DNA from: Brevibacterium iodinum ATCC 49514
Lineage (GTDB): Bacteria; Actinomycetota; Actinomycetes; Actinomycetales; Brevibacteriaceae
NCBI RefSeq assembly: GCF_900169265.1
Contig: NZ_FXYX01000003.1
Location: 117,564 to 181,563, forward strand
Reading direction: 5' to 3'
DNA: 64,000 bases
Below the pieces are notes generated by a model. It saw nothing but the letters and a program-made list of their open reading frames with translations. It was not told where the DNA came from and made no database searches. The translations under genes and the position numbers were made by a program. Positions 22,609-34,047 of this stretch are shown here, piece by piece. The number at the start of each line of letters is the position of its first letter. Position 1 is the first letter of the stretch.

Positions 22609-25600
22609 ATGCATCTCAAAAGCCTGACACTGCGGGGATTCAAGTCCTTCGCCTCGGCGACGACCCTTCGATTCGAGCCGGGAATCACCTGCGTCGTCGG
22701 ACCCAACGGCTCGGGCAAGTCCAACGTCGTCGACGCCCTGTCCTGGGTGATGGGCGAGCAGGGTGCGAAGAATCTGCGCGGCGGAAAGATGGACGACGTC
22801 ATCTTCGCCGGAACCTCGAAACGTCAGGCTCTGGGACGCGCCGAGGTGACTCTGACCATCGACAACACCGACGGAGCCATCCCCGTCGACTACACCGAGG
22901 TGACGATCTCGCGGACGCTGTTCCGCACCGGCGGATCCGAGTACGCCGTCAACGGGGCACCGGCGAGGCTGCTCGACATCCAAGAGCTGCTCAACGACTC
23001 GGGCCTGGGCAAGGAGATGCACGTCATCGTCGGTCAGGGCCGCCTCGACGCGATCCTCCATGCCGACCCGCTGGAGAGGCGCAGCTTCATCGAAGAGGCC
23101 GCCGGGGTGCTCAAGCACCGGCGCCGCAAGGACAAAGCGGTCCGCAAACTCACCGGACTGCAGACGAACCTCGACCGGCTCACCGATCTGCGCACCGAAC
23201 TCAACAGGCAGTTAGGGCCCTTGGGACGGCAGGCCGAAGCCGCCGCGAAGGCAGCGATCGTGCAGGCGACGCTGCGTGACGCCACCGCCAGGCTGCTCGC
23301 CGACGATGCCGTGCGGATGCAGTCCTCCTTGGCCTCGACGAGCGAGGGCGAAGACCACAGCGACCGCATCGCCGAACTCGACCACCGCCGCACCCGCGCC
23401 GAGGCGCGCCTGTCGGAGATCGAAGCTCGGCTGTCCGAACTCGACAGCGAACTCGAAGTCCAACGCACCGCCGAATCGCGGACACAGACACAAGTCGTGC
23501 GCGCTCAGGGGCTGAGCCAGCGTGCCGCGGACAAGCGCTCCCACCTGCTCTCGGAGGTCAACAGCCTGGGGCAGAGGGAAGCGAAGTCACCCGAAGAGCT
23601 GCGCGCCCAGGCCGAACGCAACCGCTCCGAACTCACCGACGCCGAGGCGGCCGTGACCGAGAAGACGACCGCACTCGAAGCCAGCCAGCAGCGGAAGGAA
23701 GAGCTCACCCGAGCCCTGCGCACCGCCGAGGACGAGGTCAAGGCCGCACAGATCGCCATCACCGAAGCGGTGAAGAACCGCTCGGCGCTGCAGTCGAAGC
23801 AGACGCAGGCGGCCGAGCGGATCACCGACCTCAAGTCCCGGATCGAAGCCAACCGCGCGGAGATCGACACCGTCACGGCCCGCATCGCCGAGCGTGAGAG
23901 GGAACTCGAATCGGCCGAGACCGGTGTCGAGGACGTCGAAGCCGGTGAGACCGAACTCGACTCCGCCTACGAGGCGGCGCAGGAGAGCCTCGAGAAGCTG
24001 GAGACCGAACGCACTGAGCTGCAGGAGCAGCGGGCGCAGGTCGCGTCCGAACTGTCATCGGCGAAGGCCCGCGCGGAAGCCCTGGCGTTGGGCACCGCCC
24101 TGGAAGCCGACCTCGAAGACATCCTCAATGCGGACCTGCCGGGAGTGCGCACCGCTGTGACCGAACGGCTGAGCGTCGACCACGGGTTCGAGATGGCCGC
24201 GGCCGCGGCCCTGTCGACGACGGTCTCCGGTGTCATCGTCGATGACAGCGCAGCGGCGCTGGCAGTGCTCGACCACCTCGGCGAGGACACGAACGTGTCA
24301 CTGACGATCCCCGCCGGGGTCGAACCAGCGGCCGGGAAAGGCGGTGGGAGTGTCCTTGACGCTCTGCCGGAGCTGCCTGCGTCAGAAGGCCTGCGATGGC
24401 TCTCCGACGTCGTCGACAGCGACGTCCCCGAACTGCGCGCTCTGTTGGCCCGGGCCCTGCACGGTGTCGTCTGCGTCCCCGATGCGCGCACCGGAATCGA
24501 CATGACCGCGGCGCGGCCCGAACTCACCGCCGTCACCGTCCACGGTGAGGTGCTCACCGCGACCCGCATCAGCCGGGCCCGCACCGCCTCGGGCACACGG
24601 CTGGCCTCACAGACCGCGCTCGAGGACACACATTCCCTCATTGCCGATCTTGACGACCGTGCAGGGAAGCTCGACGTTTCCTTGAGGGAACTCGAACCGC
24701 GCTTGACCGCGGCACGTGAGGAATCAGCCGCAGCCCTCGACGCTCTCCACTCCTCGGATGCGAAGATCATGGCCGCGGCCGAAGAGGTCTCGCGCATCAC
24801 CGGTGAGATCGGTGTGGCTCGCACTCGCCTGCAGCGCGCGCAGGAGAATGCGACCGAACTCGAATCCCGCCTCGCCGCCGCCGAACGTGACTCTCAGTCG
24901 GCCGCGGCAGCGCTGGCCGGAGCCGCTGAGGTCGACGAAGTCGTCGACACCTCCCGACGGGATGAACTGAGCGCTCAGGTGTCGCAATCGTCCGAGGACC
25001 TCGTCGAGGCGCGGATCAGTCACCGCTCGGCTGCCGACCGGGCCCGGTTCTTGAGCGACCGGGTCGACTCTCTTCTGCGGGCGGCCAAGGCCGAAGAGGC
25101 AGCACGGGAGCAGACGCAGCGCACGATCGCGAGGAAAAAGCGCGCGGCCGCCTCGGTGTTGCTCATCCTAGAGACCGCGGCCGAAGCCGCGGAGCTGGCC
25201 GCCTCCACGGTGGCCGAGCTCGGTGAGGCGATCCAGGTCCTCGTCGACGAACGCGGCGGTCTGCGCGAGGAGAAGGGCCACCTCGGCGAGGAATTGGGAT
25301 CGACGCGAACCCAGCTGCAGAAGCTCAAGGACGCCGCGGCCGAAGCCGAACTGGCGAAGGAACGATTCAGACTTCGGCTCGAGGAGATCGCGCACCGATC
25401 GGAAGAGGAGACGGGGCTGGGAATCGACCGTCTCATCGACGAATTCGGGCCGCATCTGCCCGTTCCGTCGTTCGAGGAGGACGTCGAGGACCGGCCGTAT
25501 GTGCGCGCCGAGGTGGAGAAGCGGCAGAAGCAGGCGGCGTCGCAGCTCAAGCGCATCGGCACGGTCAATCCGCTCGCGCTCGAGGAGTATGAGGCGCTGA

Positions 25601-26148
25601 AGGAACGGCATCAGTTCCTCGAGAAGCAGATCGCGGACATCGAATCCTCCCGCAAGGACCTCATGCAGCTCGTCGACGAGGTCGACCGGCACGTCGAACG
25701 CGTCTTCGCCGAAGCCTATGCGGATACGGCGCGGGAGTTCGAAGACATCTTCTCCCGTCTCTTCCCCGGCGGTGAGGGCGCACTGAGCCTGACCGATCCG
25801 AACGATATGCTCACCACCGGCGTCGACGTGCACGCCCGCCCGGCCGGCAAGAAGGTCAAACGTCTGTCTCTGCTCTCCGGAGGGGAACGGTCGCTGGTTG
25901 CCGTGGCCATGCTGGTCGCGATCTTCAAGGCCCGGCCGAGCCCGTTCTACGTCATGGACGAGGTCGAAGCGGCCCTCGACGATCTCAACCTCTCGCGCCT
26001 GCTCACGGTGTTCAAGGAGCTGCAGGATTCCTCGCAGCTCATCGTCATCACCCACCAGAAGCGGACGATGGAGATCGCCGACGCCCTCTACGGAGTGACG
26101 ATGCACGGCGACGGGGTGTCGAAAGTCATATCGCAGCGGATTCCGTGA
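22609..26148 (+). CDS. smc: Chromosome segregation ATPase SMC
   Basis: Structural maintenance of chromosomes protein of 1179 residues, acting with ScpA/ScpB to organise and segregate the chromosome. The N-terminus MHLKSLTLRGFKSFA is diagnostic and fixes the ATG at 22609. Walker A GPNGSGKS is at 31-38; two long coiled coils flank a hinge at roughly residues 500-680; the C-terminal head has the signature LLSGGERSLVAVAM and Walker B FYVMDEVEAALDD. No clear ribosome site precedes the ATG. smc normally follows mutM directly in actinobacteria; here it is 15 kb away. Confidence 0.97.
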   Translation: MHLKSLTLRGFKSFASATTLRFEPGITCVVGPNGSGKSNVVDALSWVMGEQGAKNLRGGKMDDVIFAGTSKRQALGRAEVTLTIDNTDGAIPVDYTEVTISRTLFRTGGSEYAVNGAPARLLDIQELLNDSGLGKEMHVIVGQGRLDAILHADPLERRSFIEEAAGVLKHRRRKDKAVRKLTGLQTNLDRLTDLRTELNRQLGPLGRQAEAAAKAAIVQATLRDATARLLADDAVRMQSSLASTSEGEDHSDRIAELDHRRTRAEARLSEIEARLSELDSELEVQRTAESRTQTQVVRAQGLSQRAADKRSHLLSEVNSLGQREAKSPEELRAQAERNRSELTDAEAAVTEKTTALEASQQRKEELTRALRTAEDEVKAAQIAITEAVKNRSALQSKQTQAAERITDLKSRIEANRAEIDTVTARIAERERELESAETGVEDVEAGETELDSAYEAAQESLEKLETERTELQEQRAQVASELSSAKARAEALALGTALEADLEDILNADLPGVRTAVTERLSVDHGFEMAAAAALSTTVSGVIVDDSAAALAVLDHLGEDTNVSLTIPAGVEPAAGKGGGSVLDALPELPASEGLRWLSDVVDSDVPELRALLARALHGVVCVPDARTGIDMTAARPELTAVTVHGEVLTATRISRARTASGTRLASQTALEDTHSLIADLDDRAGKLDVSLRELEPRLTAAREESAAALDALHSSDAKIMAAAEEVSRITGEIGVARTRLQRAQENATELESRLAAAERDSQSAAAALAGAAEVDEVVDTSRRDELSAQVSQSSEDLVEARISHRSAADRARFLSDRVDSLLRAAKAEEAAREQTQRTIARKKRAAASVLLILETAAEAAELAASTVAELGEAIQVLVDERGGLREEKGHLGEELGSTRTQLQKLKDAAAEAELAKERFRLRLEEIAHRSEEETGLGIDRLIDEFGPHLPVPSFEEDVEDRPYVRAEVEKRQKQAASQLKRIGTVNPLALEEYEALKERHQFLEKQIADIESSRKDLMQLVDEVDRHVERVFAEAYADTAREFEDIFSRLFPGGEGALSLTDPNDMLTTGVDVHARPAGKKVKRLSLLSGGERSLVAVAMLVAIFKARPSPFYVMDEVEAALDDLNLSRLLTVFKELQDSSQLIVITHQKRTMEIADALYGVTMHGDGVSKVISQRIP

Positions 26149-26386
26149 TCGGCAGTCCGCTCTTCGGCCGGCGCGCCCGAGGTGGCAGGCCCGCCGCTGG
26201 GGCACAAGGCCGTTTGACGGTGATGCCCAGGACAGTCCCAGGGAATTTTGCAACTGCCGCACGGCGGGCGAGCACAATAGTCGTGGCCGGGGACTATAGA
26301 CTTGGGCCGAGACACAGGTATTCGAAGAACGTGAGGAGCGGGACGTCCATGGCCGAGGCTGCTGTACTGCGAGGTGGCTCGAGGGC

Positions 26387-26788
26387 ATGAATTCGGTACT
26401 TGTCATCATAGTCGGACTCGCGATCTCCTTCGCCCTGGCATTCGTCGTCGTCCTTCTCGTGGCTCTGCCCGGCCTGCGCGCCGAAGGACGCCTGCGATAC
26501 TCCTCCGACGTGCAGCGATTCCGTCTGCCGCCCGAGTGGACCGGCTACGACGACGAAGTCCACGAATTCTTCGGCCATGATGACGGCACCTCGCACCTAG
26601 CGACCAGGGAACAGGCGGCGGTGACCGCGATCCGCGATCACTCCTATGTGCTCCGGCCGCAGCCCCGACGCCATGCCGCGCCCTCGCTCATCACGGTCCG
26701 CCCGCGCACCCGCCACTGGAAGATCCCCGAGTCGGGAACAGGGTGGAAGACCACCGCCGGGCTGCTCTTCGGCAGCCGCGGATCCTGA
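26387..26788 (+). CDS. Small membrane-anchored protein of unknown function
   Basis: A 133-residue protein with one N-terminal hydrophobic helix (residues 3-30: VLVIIVGLAISFALAFVVVL) and a hydrophilic remainder without motifs I recognise; one stretch is EWTGYDDEVHEFFGHDDG. The ATG at 26387 follows GAGGG. It lies between smc and ftsY, on the same strand, in a 238-bp gap from smc. Probably a single-pass protein with a cytoplasmic tail. No function is proposed. Confidence 0.68.
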   Translation: MNSVLVIIVGLAISFALAFVVVLLVALPGLRAEGRLRYSSDVQRFRLPPEWTGYDDEVHEFFGHDDGTSHLATREQAAVTAIRDHSYVLRPQPRRHAAPSLITVRPRTRHWKIPESGTGWKTTAGLLFGSRGS

Positions 26789-26948
26789 CCTGAGACCTAT
26801 GCGGCCTCGAGTGGTCGAGGCCCGCGACAATGGAGACCGCGCCGACTGATTCCGGCGCGCTCACCGACACACTGACACCACCGGAAGAGTCTGGGAACTC
26901 GAGTGCCGGCGGCCCGAACGGCGGCACTCAAAGGAGGACGGAAGAACC

Positions 26949-28091
26949 ATGGATCAGCCGATCATCTTGCTCATCGTCGCGGCGATCGTGTTCGCTCTCG
27001 TCGTCGGCGTGGGCATCTCGCTGCGCGTCAACGCGCGCAAGAAGGGCCTCGATGACAGGCGCGGCATCGATGCGGAGGTCACCGGTGAGCTGAGCATCGA
27101 TGACGTCGCCGAGGCGGTCGAGAAGGACAAAGCCGAAGCGCGCGGTTCCGAGGTCCCCACCGAACCGGCCAGCCGCCTCGTCCGCCTGCGTGAGCGCCTG
27201 GCGAAGTCGAACAGCGGGCTCGGGCGCGGACTGCTCAACCTCCTCTCCCGTGACAATCTCGACGAGTCCGCCTGGGAGGAGATCGAGGATACGCTCATCC
27301 TCGCCGACGTCGGCGTCGAACCGACGACCGAGCTCGTCGACCGCCTGCGCGAACGCGTCAAGGTGCTCGGCACCCGGGATCCCGAAGAGGTCCGCGGGCT
27401 GCTGCGCGAAGAGCTCATCAAACTCGTCGATCCGACGATGGACCGCTCGCTCGCCGATACCGGCAAGGACGGCGACCCCTCGGTCATCCTCGTCGTCGGG
27501 GTCAACGGTGCCGGGAAGACGACGACGGTTGGCAAGATCGCCCGCGTGCTCGTCGCTGAGGACAAGTCCGTGCTGCTCGGCGCCGCGGACACCTTCCGCG
27601 CCGCCGCGGCCGAACAGCTGTCCACATGGGGTGAACGTGTCGGCGTCGAAACCGTGCGCAAGGAAGAGGGCGCCGATCCCGCCTCGGTGGCCTACTCAGC
27701 CGTCGAGAAGGGACAGGCCGACGGTTCCGACGTCGTCCTCATCGACACCGCCGGACGTCTGCAGAACAAACGCGGACTCATGGACGAACTCGGCAAGGTC
27801 AAACGAGTGGCCACCCGACCGCTGGGGGAGGGCCACGAGATCGACGAGGTGCTCCTCGTCCTCGATGCGACCACCGGTCAGAACGGCATGCAGCAGGCGA
27901 AGGTCTTCGCCGAGGCGGTCGACATCACCGGGATCGTGCTCACCAAGCTCGACGGCACAGCGAAGGGCGGAATCGTCGTTGCCGTCCAGCGTGAACTCGG
28001 GGTGCCGGTCAAACTCATCGGCCTCGGCGAAGGTGCCGACGACCTGGCGCCATTCACCGCCGAAGGGTTCGTCGACGCCCTGCTCGACTGA
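26949..28091 (+). CDS. ftsY: Signal recognition particle receptor FtsY
   Basis: SRP receptor GTPase of 380 residues that docks Ffh-bound ribosomes at the membrane. It has an N-terminal hydrophobic helix (residues 4-25), so it is membrane-anchored, then a short acidic linker and the NG domain. G1 is GVNGAGKTT at 184-192, the DTFRAAAAEQL motif follows, G3 is DTAGRLQNK, and G4 is TKLDGTAKGG. The ATG has an AAGGAGG site. A hairpin with arms GAGTGCCG/CGGCACTC stands just upstream of that site. Followed by a strong terminator. Confidence 0.97.
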   Translation: MDQPIILLIVAAIVFALVVGVGISLRVNARKKGLDDRRGIDAEVTGELSIDDVAEAVEKDKAEARGSEVPTEPASRLVRLRERLAKSNSGLGRGLLNLLSRDNLDESAWEEIEDTLILADVGVEPTTELVDRLRERVKVLGTRDPEEVRGLLREELIKLVDPTMDRSLADTGKDGDPSVILVVGVNGAGKTTTVGKIARVLVAEDKSVLLGAADTFRAAAAEQLSTWGERVGVETVRKEEGADPASVAYSAVEKGQADGSDVVLIDTAGRLQNKRGLMDELGKVKRVATRPLGEGHEIDEVLLVLDATTGQNGMQQAKVFAEAVDITGIVLTKLDGTAKGGIVVAVQRELGVPVKLIGLGEGADDLAPFTAEGFVDALLD

Positions 28092-28153
28092 GGGCTGATT
28101 GAACGCTCAGCAGTCCCGACGGCATTGTCGCGCAACTGATCCCGCGCATTCTT

Positions 28154-28198
28154 CGAGCCTGGTCTCACCCGCATATTCGCAGGGTGAGACGAGGCTCG
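28154..28198 (+). terminator. Terminator-like hairpin between ftsY and amt
   Basis: Arms at 28154-28170 and 28182-28198, 17 bp with one mismatch (core GTCTCACCC/GGGTGAGAC), around an 11-base loop. No T run follows, so it may work with Rho or also as a binding site upstream of the amt promoter. Confidence 0.65.
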
Positions 28199-28300
28199 TC
28201 ACATTCCGGAAACATTGACGACTCACCACTGTGACATGCGTCATGCAGACTGTGTCTGCCCGGTTCGATTCGGAACCGGCCGAGACACGAAAGAGACGAC

Positions 28301-29521
<1,221 letters not shown>

Positions 29522-29829
29522 CCCCAACAGACGCCCGTCCAGGCGGCCGGTGGGTCTCGCCGGCCGCGTGAACGGGGGAGAGTGCGACGTCGTGCTCATT
29601 GATCGCCTCGGCAGGGTGGAAGCAGACCACCCCGCCGAGGCGATCGGCCGTTCCGCGCGCAGGTGAAGCATTTGTGCCGCCTCGGCGTTCGGCAATTGAC
29701 GAATACGGGAAGGCCGGCGCCACCTCGGCGAGGGTTCACGGGGCATTGTCAGCACTCTTGGTTTCAGCCCGGCACGGGTGAGTTGCTAGTCTAGAGAGTC
29801 GACCACACCATCGTGAAGAAGGCTCGTAC
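29522..29829. other. Intergenic region between amtB and ffh, no glnK/glnD
   Basis: 308 bp without a gene. It contains the 45-nt hairpin at 29601-29645 and several short copies of a CCTCGGCG-type motif (29604, 29675, 29732). The promoter of ffh must lie in the last 100 bp; TTGCTAGTCTAGAG at 29783-29796 may include its -10 box. I find no remnant of glnK or glnD. Confidence 0.5.
29601..29645 (+). terminator. Long hairpin downstream of amtB
   Basis: GATCGCCTCGGC (29601-29612) pairs with GCCGAGGCGATC (29634-29645), and inside it GGGTGG pairs with CCACCC around a 7-base loop, giving an 18-bp stem with one bulged pair. No T run follows. Probable terminator of the amtB transcript. Confidence 0.65.
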
Positions 29830-31440
29830 GTGTTTAACTCTCTGTCCGACAGGCTCACCGCGACTTTCAAGAATCTGCGCGGGAAGGGCCGGCTGTCCGA
29901 AGCCGACGTCGATGCCACCATTCGTGAGATCAGACGTGCCCTGCTCGACGCCGACGTCGCCCTGCCTGTCGTGCGTGCCTTCACCGGCCGGATCCGCGAG
30001 CGGGCGCTGTCCGAGGAGGTCTCGGGCGCACTCAATCCCGGCCAGCAGGTCGTCAAGATCGTCAACGACGAACTCGTCGGCATCCTCGGCGGTCAGACCC
30101 GTCGACTCAACTTCGCCAAGCGTCCGCCGACGGTCATCATGCTCGCCGGCCTCCAGGGTGCCGGTAAGACCACCCTGGCCGGAAAGCTCGCACACTGGCT
30201 GAAGTCCGAGGGCCATCGGCCGATGCTCGTCGCGGCCGACCTGCAGCGTCCCAATGCCGTCAACCAGCTCCAGATCGTCGGCGAGCGTGCCGGTGCCGTG
30301 GTCTACGCCCCGGAACCGGGCAATGGCGTCGGTGATCCGATCCAGGTCGCCACCGACTCGATCGAGGTTGCGAAGTCCAAACTCCACGACGTCGTCATCG
30401 TCGATACGGCCGGCCGCCTCGGCATCGACGAGGAGCTTATGCAGCAGGCCGCGGACATCCGCAGCGCGGTCAACCCCGACGAAGTCCTCTTCGTGATCGA
30501 CGCGATGATCGGTCAGGACGCGGTGAAGACCGCCGAGGCGTTCCTTGCGGGCGTCGACTTCACCGGCGTCGTGCTCTCGAAGCTCGACGGCGACTCCCGC
30601 GGTGGTGCCGCGCTGTCCGTCGCCGAGGTGACCGGAAAGCCGATCATGTTCGCCTCGACGGGCGAATCGATGAAGGACTTCGAGCAGTTCCATCCGGACC
30701 GGATGGCCGACCGGATCCTCGACATGGGCGACATCATGACGCTCATCGAGCAGGCCGAGAAGAACTTCGACGAAAAAGAGACCGAGAAGCTCAAGAAGAA
30801 GGTCGAATCCGGCGAGGACTTCGACCTCAACGATTTCCTCACGCAGATGGCGGGCCTGAAGAAGATGGGCTCGATGAAGAAGATGCTGGGCATGATGCCC
30901 GGCATGAGCCAGTACAAGGAGCAGCTGGCGAACTTCGACGAGCGTGAGGTCGACCGGGTCGAAGCGATTGTGAGATCGATGACACCTCAGGAGCGCTCCA
31001 ACCCGAAGATCCTCAACGGGTCCCGCCGTGCCCGCATCGCCAAGGGCGCCGGCACCACGGTCACCGCGGTCAACCAGCTCATGGAGCGCTTCACCCAAGC
31101 GCAGAAGATGATGCGGTCGATGACCCGCGGCGGCGGAATGCCCGGAATGCCCGGTGGCGGAGGTATGCCGCAGATGCCCGGGATGGGCGGAATGCCTGGT
31201 GCCGCCGGTGGTAAGAAGAAGAAACCCGCAGGGAAGAAGAAGGGGCGCAAGGGCGGTCAGTCGGGCAACCCGGCCAAGCGTGCGCAGGAGGCGCAGGCGC
31301 TGGCGGACAAGAAGGCGGGCAAGACCCAGGACCCGGTCGGCTCGGCCTTCGGCGGAGTCGATCTGGGCAAGGACGAGGAATTCGATCCGGCCAACCTGCC
31401 CAAGGGCTTCGGCGGAATCTTCCCAGGTGGCAAGAAGTAG
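29830..31440 (+). CDS. ffh: Signal recognition particle protein Ffh
   Basis: SRP GTPase of 536 residues that binds signal peptides and 4.5S RNA. It starts with GTG (FNSLSDRLTATFKNLRGKG). G1 is GLQGAGKTT at 107-115, then DLQRPNAVNQLQ, DTAGRL and SKLDGDSRGG. The M domain is Met-rich and carries the RNA-binding helix MTPQERSNPKILNGSRRARI. The C-terminus is longer than in E. coli and contains a Gly/Met/Pro repeat followed by a Lys-rich and a charged tail, common in actinobacteria. First gene of a run to rpsP and khpA. Confidence 0.97.
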   Translation: MFNSLSDRLTATFKNLRGKGRLSEADVDATIREIRRALLDADVALPVVRAFTGRIRERALSEEVSGALNPGQQVVKIVNDELVGILGGQTRRLNFAKRPPTVIMLAGLQGAGKTTLAGKLAHWLKSEGHRPMLVAADLQRPNAVNQLQIVGERAGAVVYAPEPGNGVGDPIQVATDSIEVAKSKLHDVVIVDTAGRLGIDEELMQQAADIRSAVNPDEVLFVIDAMIGQDAVKTAEAFLAGVDFTGVVLSKLDGDSRGGAALSVAEVTGKPIMFASTGESMKDFEQFHPDRMADRILDMGDIMTLIEQAEKNFDEKETEKLKKKVESGEDFDLNDFLTQMAGLKKMGSMKKMLGMMPGMSQYKEQLANFDEREVDRVEAIVRSMTPQERSNPKILNGSRRARIAKGAGTTVTAVNQLMERFTQAQKMMRSMTRGGGMPGMPGGGGMPQMPGMGGMPGAAGGKKKKPAGKKKGRKGGQSGNPAKRAQEAQALADKKAGKTQDPVGSAFGGVDLGKDEEFDPANLPKGFGGIFPGGKK

Positions 31441-31597
31441 AGCCTTCTGGCACAATTGACTCTTGTACTTTTGCTCTCGGTCCGGGCCCTCTCATCCGCG
31501 CCGAAGTGATAGTCCGAGCCGCGGCTTCCAGCAGATCAACCCCACGATTCTTCTGGTACAGCTGTGCACACAGAACACAAAAGGAGACACCACTAAA

Positions 31598-32041
31598 GTG
31601 GCAGTCAAAATTCGTCTGACCCGCATGGGCAAGATCCGTGCACCCTTCTACCGCGTCGTCGTCGCTGACTCGAAGACTCGTCGTGACGGTAAGGCCATCG
31701 AACAGATCGGCATCTACCACCCGACCCGTGAGCCTTCGGTCATCGAGATCGATTCCGAGCGCGCGCAGTACTGGCTCGGCGTCGGCGCACAGCCGAGCGA
31801 CCAGGTCAAGGCTCTGCTCAGGCTCACCGGCGACTGGCAGAAGTTCAAGGGCGAAGGTGAAGCGGTCAACACCGTGAAGCCGCAGCCTGAGAAGGAAGCC
31901 TACGTGGCCCCGAACGCCGAATCGGTGATCAAGGAAGCCATCACCCAGAAGGGCGGCAAGTCCGCTGAAGCTGCCGAGGCTCCGGCCGAGGAAGCAGCCG
32001 AAGCCGCACCTGAGGCCGCTGAAGAAAGCGCTGAAGCCTGA
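31598..32041 (+). CDS. rpsP: 30S ribosomal protein S16
   Basis: Small-subunit assembly protein of 147 residues. The GTG at 31598, after AAAAGGAGAC, gives the expected [20 protein letters not shown]. The first 90 residues are the S16 domain; the last 55 are an Ala/Glu-rich extension ([20 protein letters not shown]) usual in actinobacterial S16 and probably disordered. khpA starts 1 bp after the stop codon. Confidence 0.97.
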   Translation: MAVKIRLTRMGKIRAPFYRVVVADSKTRRDGKAIEQIGIYHPTREPSVIEIDSERAQYWLGVGAQPSDQVKALLRLTGDWQKFKGEGEAVNTVKPQPEKEAYVAPNAESVIKEAITQKGGKSAEAAEAPAEEAAEAAPEAAEESAEA

Positions 32042-32042
32042 G

Positions 32043-32273
32043 ATGTTGCCTGATTCGCTCGAACATCTGGTTCGCGGAATCGTCGATCATCCCGACGACG
32101 TCTCCGTTCGTTCGCGTTCTTCGCAGCGCGGCACGACCCTCGAGGTCCGGGTTCACCCCGAAGACCTCGGCCGGGTCATCGGCCGTGCAGGCAGGACCGC
32201 CAAGGCCCTGCGCACCGTGATGAACTCGCTGGCCGGCCGTGAGTCGGTGCGAGTGGACCTCATCGAGGCGTAA
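32043..32273 (+). CDS. khpA: KH-domain RNA-binding protein KhpA
   Basis: A 76-residue single KH domain protein (formerly YlqC), encoded between rpsP and rimM as in most Gram-positives. The KH signature loop is GRVIGRAGRTAKALR. KhpA with KhpB/Jag binds many RNAs and affects cell division and elongation in firmicutes. The ATG lies one base after the rpsP stop, so it is co-translated. A 14-bp stem terminator follows. Confidence 0.93.
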   Translation: MLPDSLEHLVRGIVDHPDDVSVRSRSSQRGTTLEVRVHPEDLGRVIGRAGRTAKALRTVMNSLAGRESVRVDLIEA

Positions 32274-32284
32274 TTCCAACATCC

Positions 32285-32322
32285 GAGAGGGGATGCAGTG
32301 CACGTGCGCTGCATCCCCTCTC
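32285..32322 (+). terminator. Hairpin terminator after khpA
   Basis: GAGAGGGGATGCAG (32285-32298) pairs perfectly with 32309-32322 around a 10-base loop. Only a short T-rich stretch follows. It separates rpsP-khpA from rimM-trmD. Confidence 0.75.
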
Positions 32323-32453
32323 ATGCATTCACTTAACCGTCGCCGACTACACTGGTGCCTGAGCACGGCGGCCCGCCGTACGACCGCAGAAGCGCAGTCA
32401 CCTCAGTGCAGGGCCCGCCGAACAGACAGCGACAGCAGACTTCGAGGAGCAGT

Positions 32454-32954
32454 ATGGACACGGTGATCGCCCGGCTGGGCAAGCCGCACGGAATCAAGGG
32501 CGAGTTCACCGTCGAGGTGCGCACCGACCGACCCGAGGACCGGCTCAATCCAGGGGCGACCTTCGCCACGGATCCCGATATCGGAGAGCTGACGCTGAAG
32601 TCGGCGAGGTGGCACCGCGATCGCCTGCTCCTGGCATTCAATGAGGTCCCCGACCGCAACCGCGCCGAGGAGATCCGCAACACCCTCATCCTCGCCGAGG
32701 CGGATGAGGACGAAGACGAAACCGACGCCTGGTACCTCGATGACCTCATCGGCCTCAAGGTCTATGCGAATGACGCCCTCTTCGGCGAGATCGTCGACGT
32801 CACGAACGGGTCCGCCCAGGATCTGCTCCACATGAAACACACCGCCGGTCACGTTGTGCTCATCCCCTTCGTCACCGAGATCGTGCCCGATGTCGACATC
32901 GACTCAGGCCTCGTCACCGTCACCCCGCCCGCCGGCCTCTTCGACGCCGAATGA
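32454..32954 (+). CDS. rimM: Ribosome maturation factor RimM
   Basis: 16S processing factor of 166 residues. The ATG at 32454 (after CGAGGAGC) gives [18 protein letters not shown], the family N-terminus. The RimM domain is followed by the PRC-barrel ([20 protein letters not shown]). An acidic run ([10 protein letters not shown]) links the two. Its TGA overlaps the trmD ATG. It binds S19 and the 30S head during assembly. Confidence 0.96.
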   Translation: MDTVIARLGKPHGIKGEFTVEVRTDRPEDRLNPGATFATDPDIGELTLKSARWHRDRLLLAFNEVPDRNRAEEIRNTLILAEADEDEDETDAWYLDDLIGLKVYANDALFGEIVDVTNGSAQDLLHMKHTAGHVVLIPFVTEIVPDVDIDSGLVTVTPPAGLFDAE

Positions 32955-33874
32955 GCGAACCGTTCCCGATGAATGGCAGCGACACCCCCGCCGAGGCTAC
33001 CGGAGCGAGCCCAGAGACCCAGGGTGCGACCCGCGCAGAGGCGGTCGGACCGCAGATGTCGATCGATGTCGTGTCGATCTTCCCCGAATATCTCGCCGGA
33101 CTGCAGCTTTCGCTCATCGGCAAGGCCGTCGATCGTGGTCAGCTGAGCCTCGCCGTCCACGACCTGCGGGACTTCACCTTCGACCGGCACAACACAGTCG
33201 ATGACTCGCCCTATGGCGGGGGAGCGGGAATGGTCATGAAGGCTGAACCCTGGGCGCTGGCTCTCGAGCACATCCTCGCGGAACGCGGCAGCGCTGCGGT
33301 GGGCGAAGGTGCGGACGGTGCTCGGACCGCCGGTCGGGCAGCCGGAGGCAAGCCGACGCTCATCGTGCCCAGCCCTGCCGGGCAGGTGTTCGACCAGCGC
33401 ATCGCCGAGGATCTCGCCGCCCGCGACCACCTCGTCTTCGCCTGCGGACGCTACGAAGGAATCGACCAGCGCGTCATCGATTGGGCCGGGGAGCACTTCG
33501 ACCTGCTGCCCATGAGCATCGGCGACTACGTCCTCAACGGCGGTGAAGTCGCCTCGATGGCGATGATCGAAGCGGTCAGCCGCCTCATCCCCGGCGTCAT
33601 CGGAAACCCCGAATCGCTGACCGAGGAGAGCCACGAAGACGGACTGCTCGAATACCCGATCTATACGAAGCCGGCGTCCTGGCGCGGACGCGAAGTGCCC
33701 GAGATCCTGCTCAGCGGCAACCACGCCGCGATCGCCAGGTGGCGACGTGACCGACGTCTCGAACGCACCGCGGATGTCAGACCGGATCTGCTCGAGAAGC
33801 TCGATGACCTAAGCAAAGACGACCTGGCGGCGCTCGAGCGGTTTGAGTCTGAGCGCTCAACCGTGACAGAATAG
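32951..33874 (+). CDS. trmD: tRNA (guanine-37-N1)-methyltransferase
   Basis: SPOUT methyltransferase of 307 residues that makes m1G37, preventing frameshifts. The core starts [13 protein letters not shown] at residue 36; the upstream ATG at 32951 overlaps the rimM stop (ATGA), which supports the longer form, but a start at 33056 is possible. Family marks are [14 protein letters not shown], the knot region [13 protein letters not shown], and [12 protein letters not shown] Gly/Ala-rich insert ([19 protein letters not shown]) near residues 114-132 is not usual. Next comes rplS. Confidence 0.95.
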   Translation: MSEPFPMNGSDTPAEATGASPETQGATRAEAVGPQMSIDVVSIFPEYLAGLQLSLIGKAVDRGQLSLAVHDLRDFTFDRHNTVDDSPYGGGAGMVMKAEPWALALEHILAERGSAAVGEGADGARTAGRAAGGKPTLIVPSPAGQVFDQRIAEDLAARDHLVFACGRYEGIDQRVIDWAGEHFDLLPMSIGDYVLNGGEVASMAMIEAVSRLIPGVIGNPESLTEESHEDGLLEYPIYTKPASWRGREVPEILLSGNHAAIARWRRDRRLERTADVRPDLLEKLDDLSKDDLAALERFESERSTVTE

Positions 33875-33889
33875 AGCGTCGCGTTTGTT

Positions 33890-33920
33890 GGCACTCACCT
33901 GCTTCAGGGGGATGAGTGCC
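33890..33920 (+). promoter_or_regulatory. Hairpin in the rplS leader
   Basis: GGCACTCA (33890-33897) pairs with TGAGTGCC (33913-33920) 15 bp after trmD and 128 bp before the rplS start. It could be a weak terminator or an L19 autoregulatory leader element, as r-protein leaders often carry such stems. I cannot tell which. Confidence 0.4.
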
Positions 33921-34047
33921 CACGGTGGCCCGTCGCATCGAATCGGCGGGTCGACGGGGAGAGATCCCGACAGACGATCCAGTTACCGGAACACCGGTCC
34001 GATATGCGTGTCCTCGACCTGAAGCAGAGGCCACAGGAGATACCACA

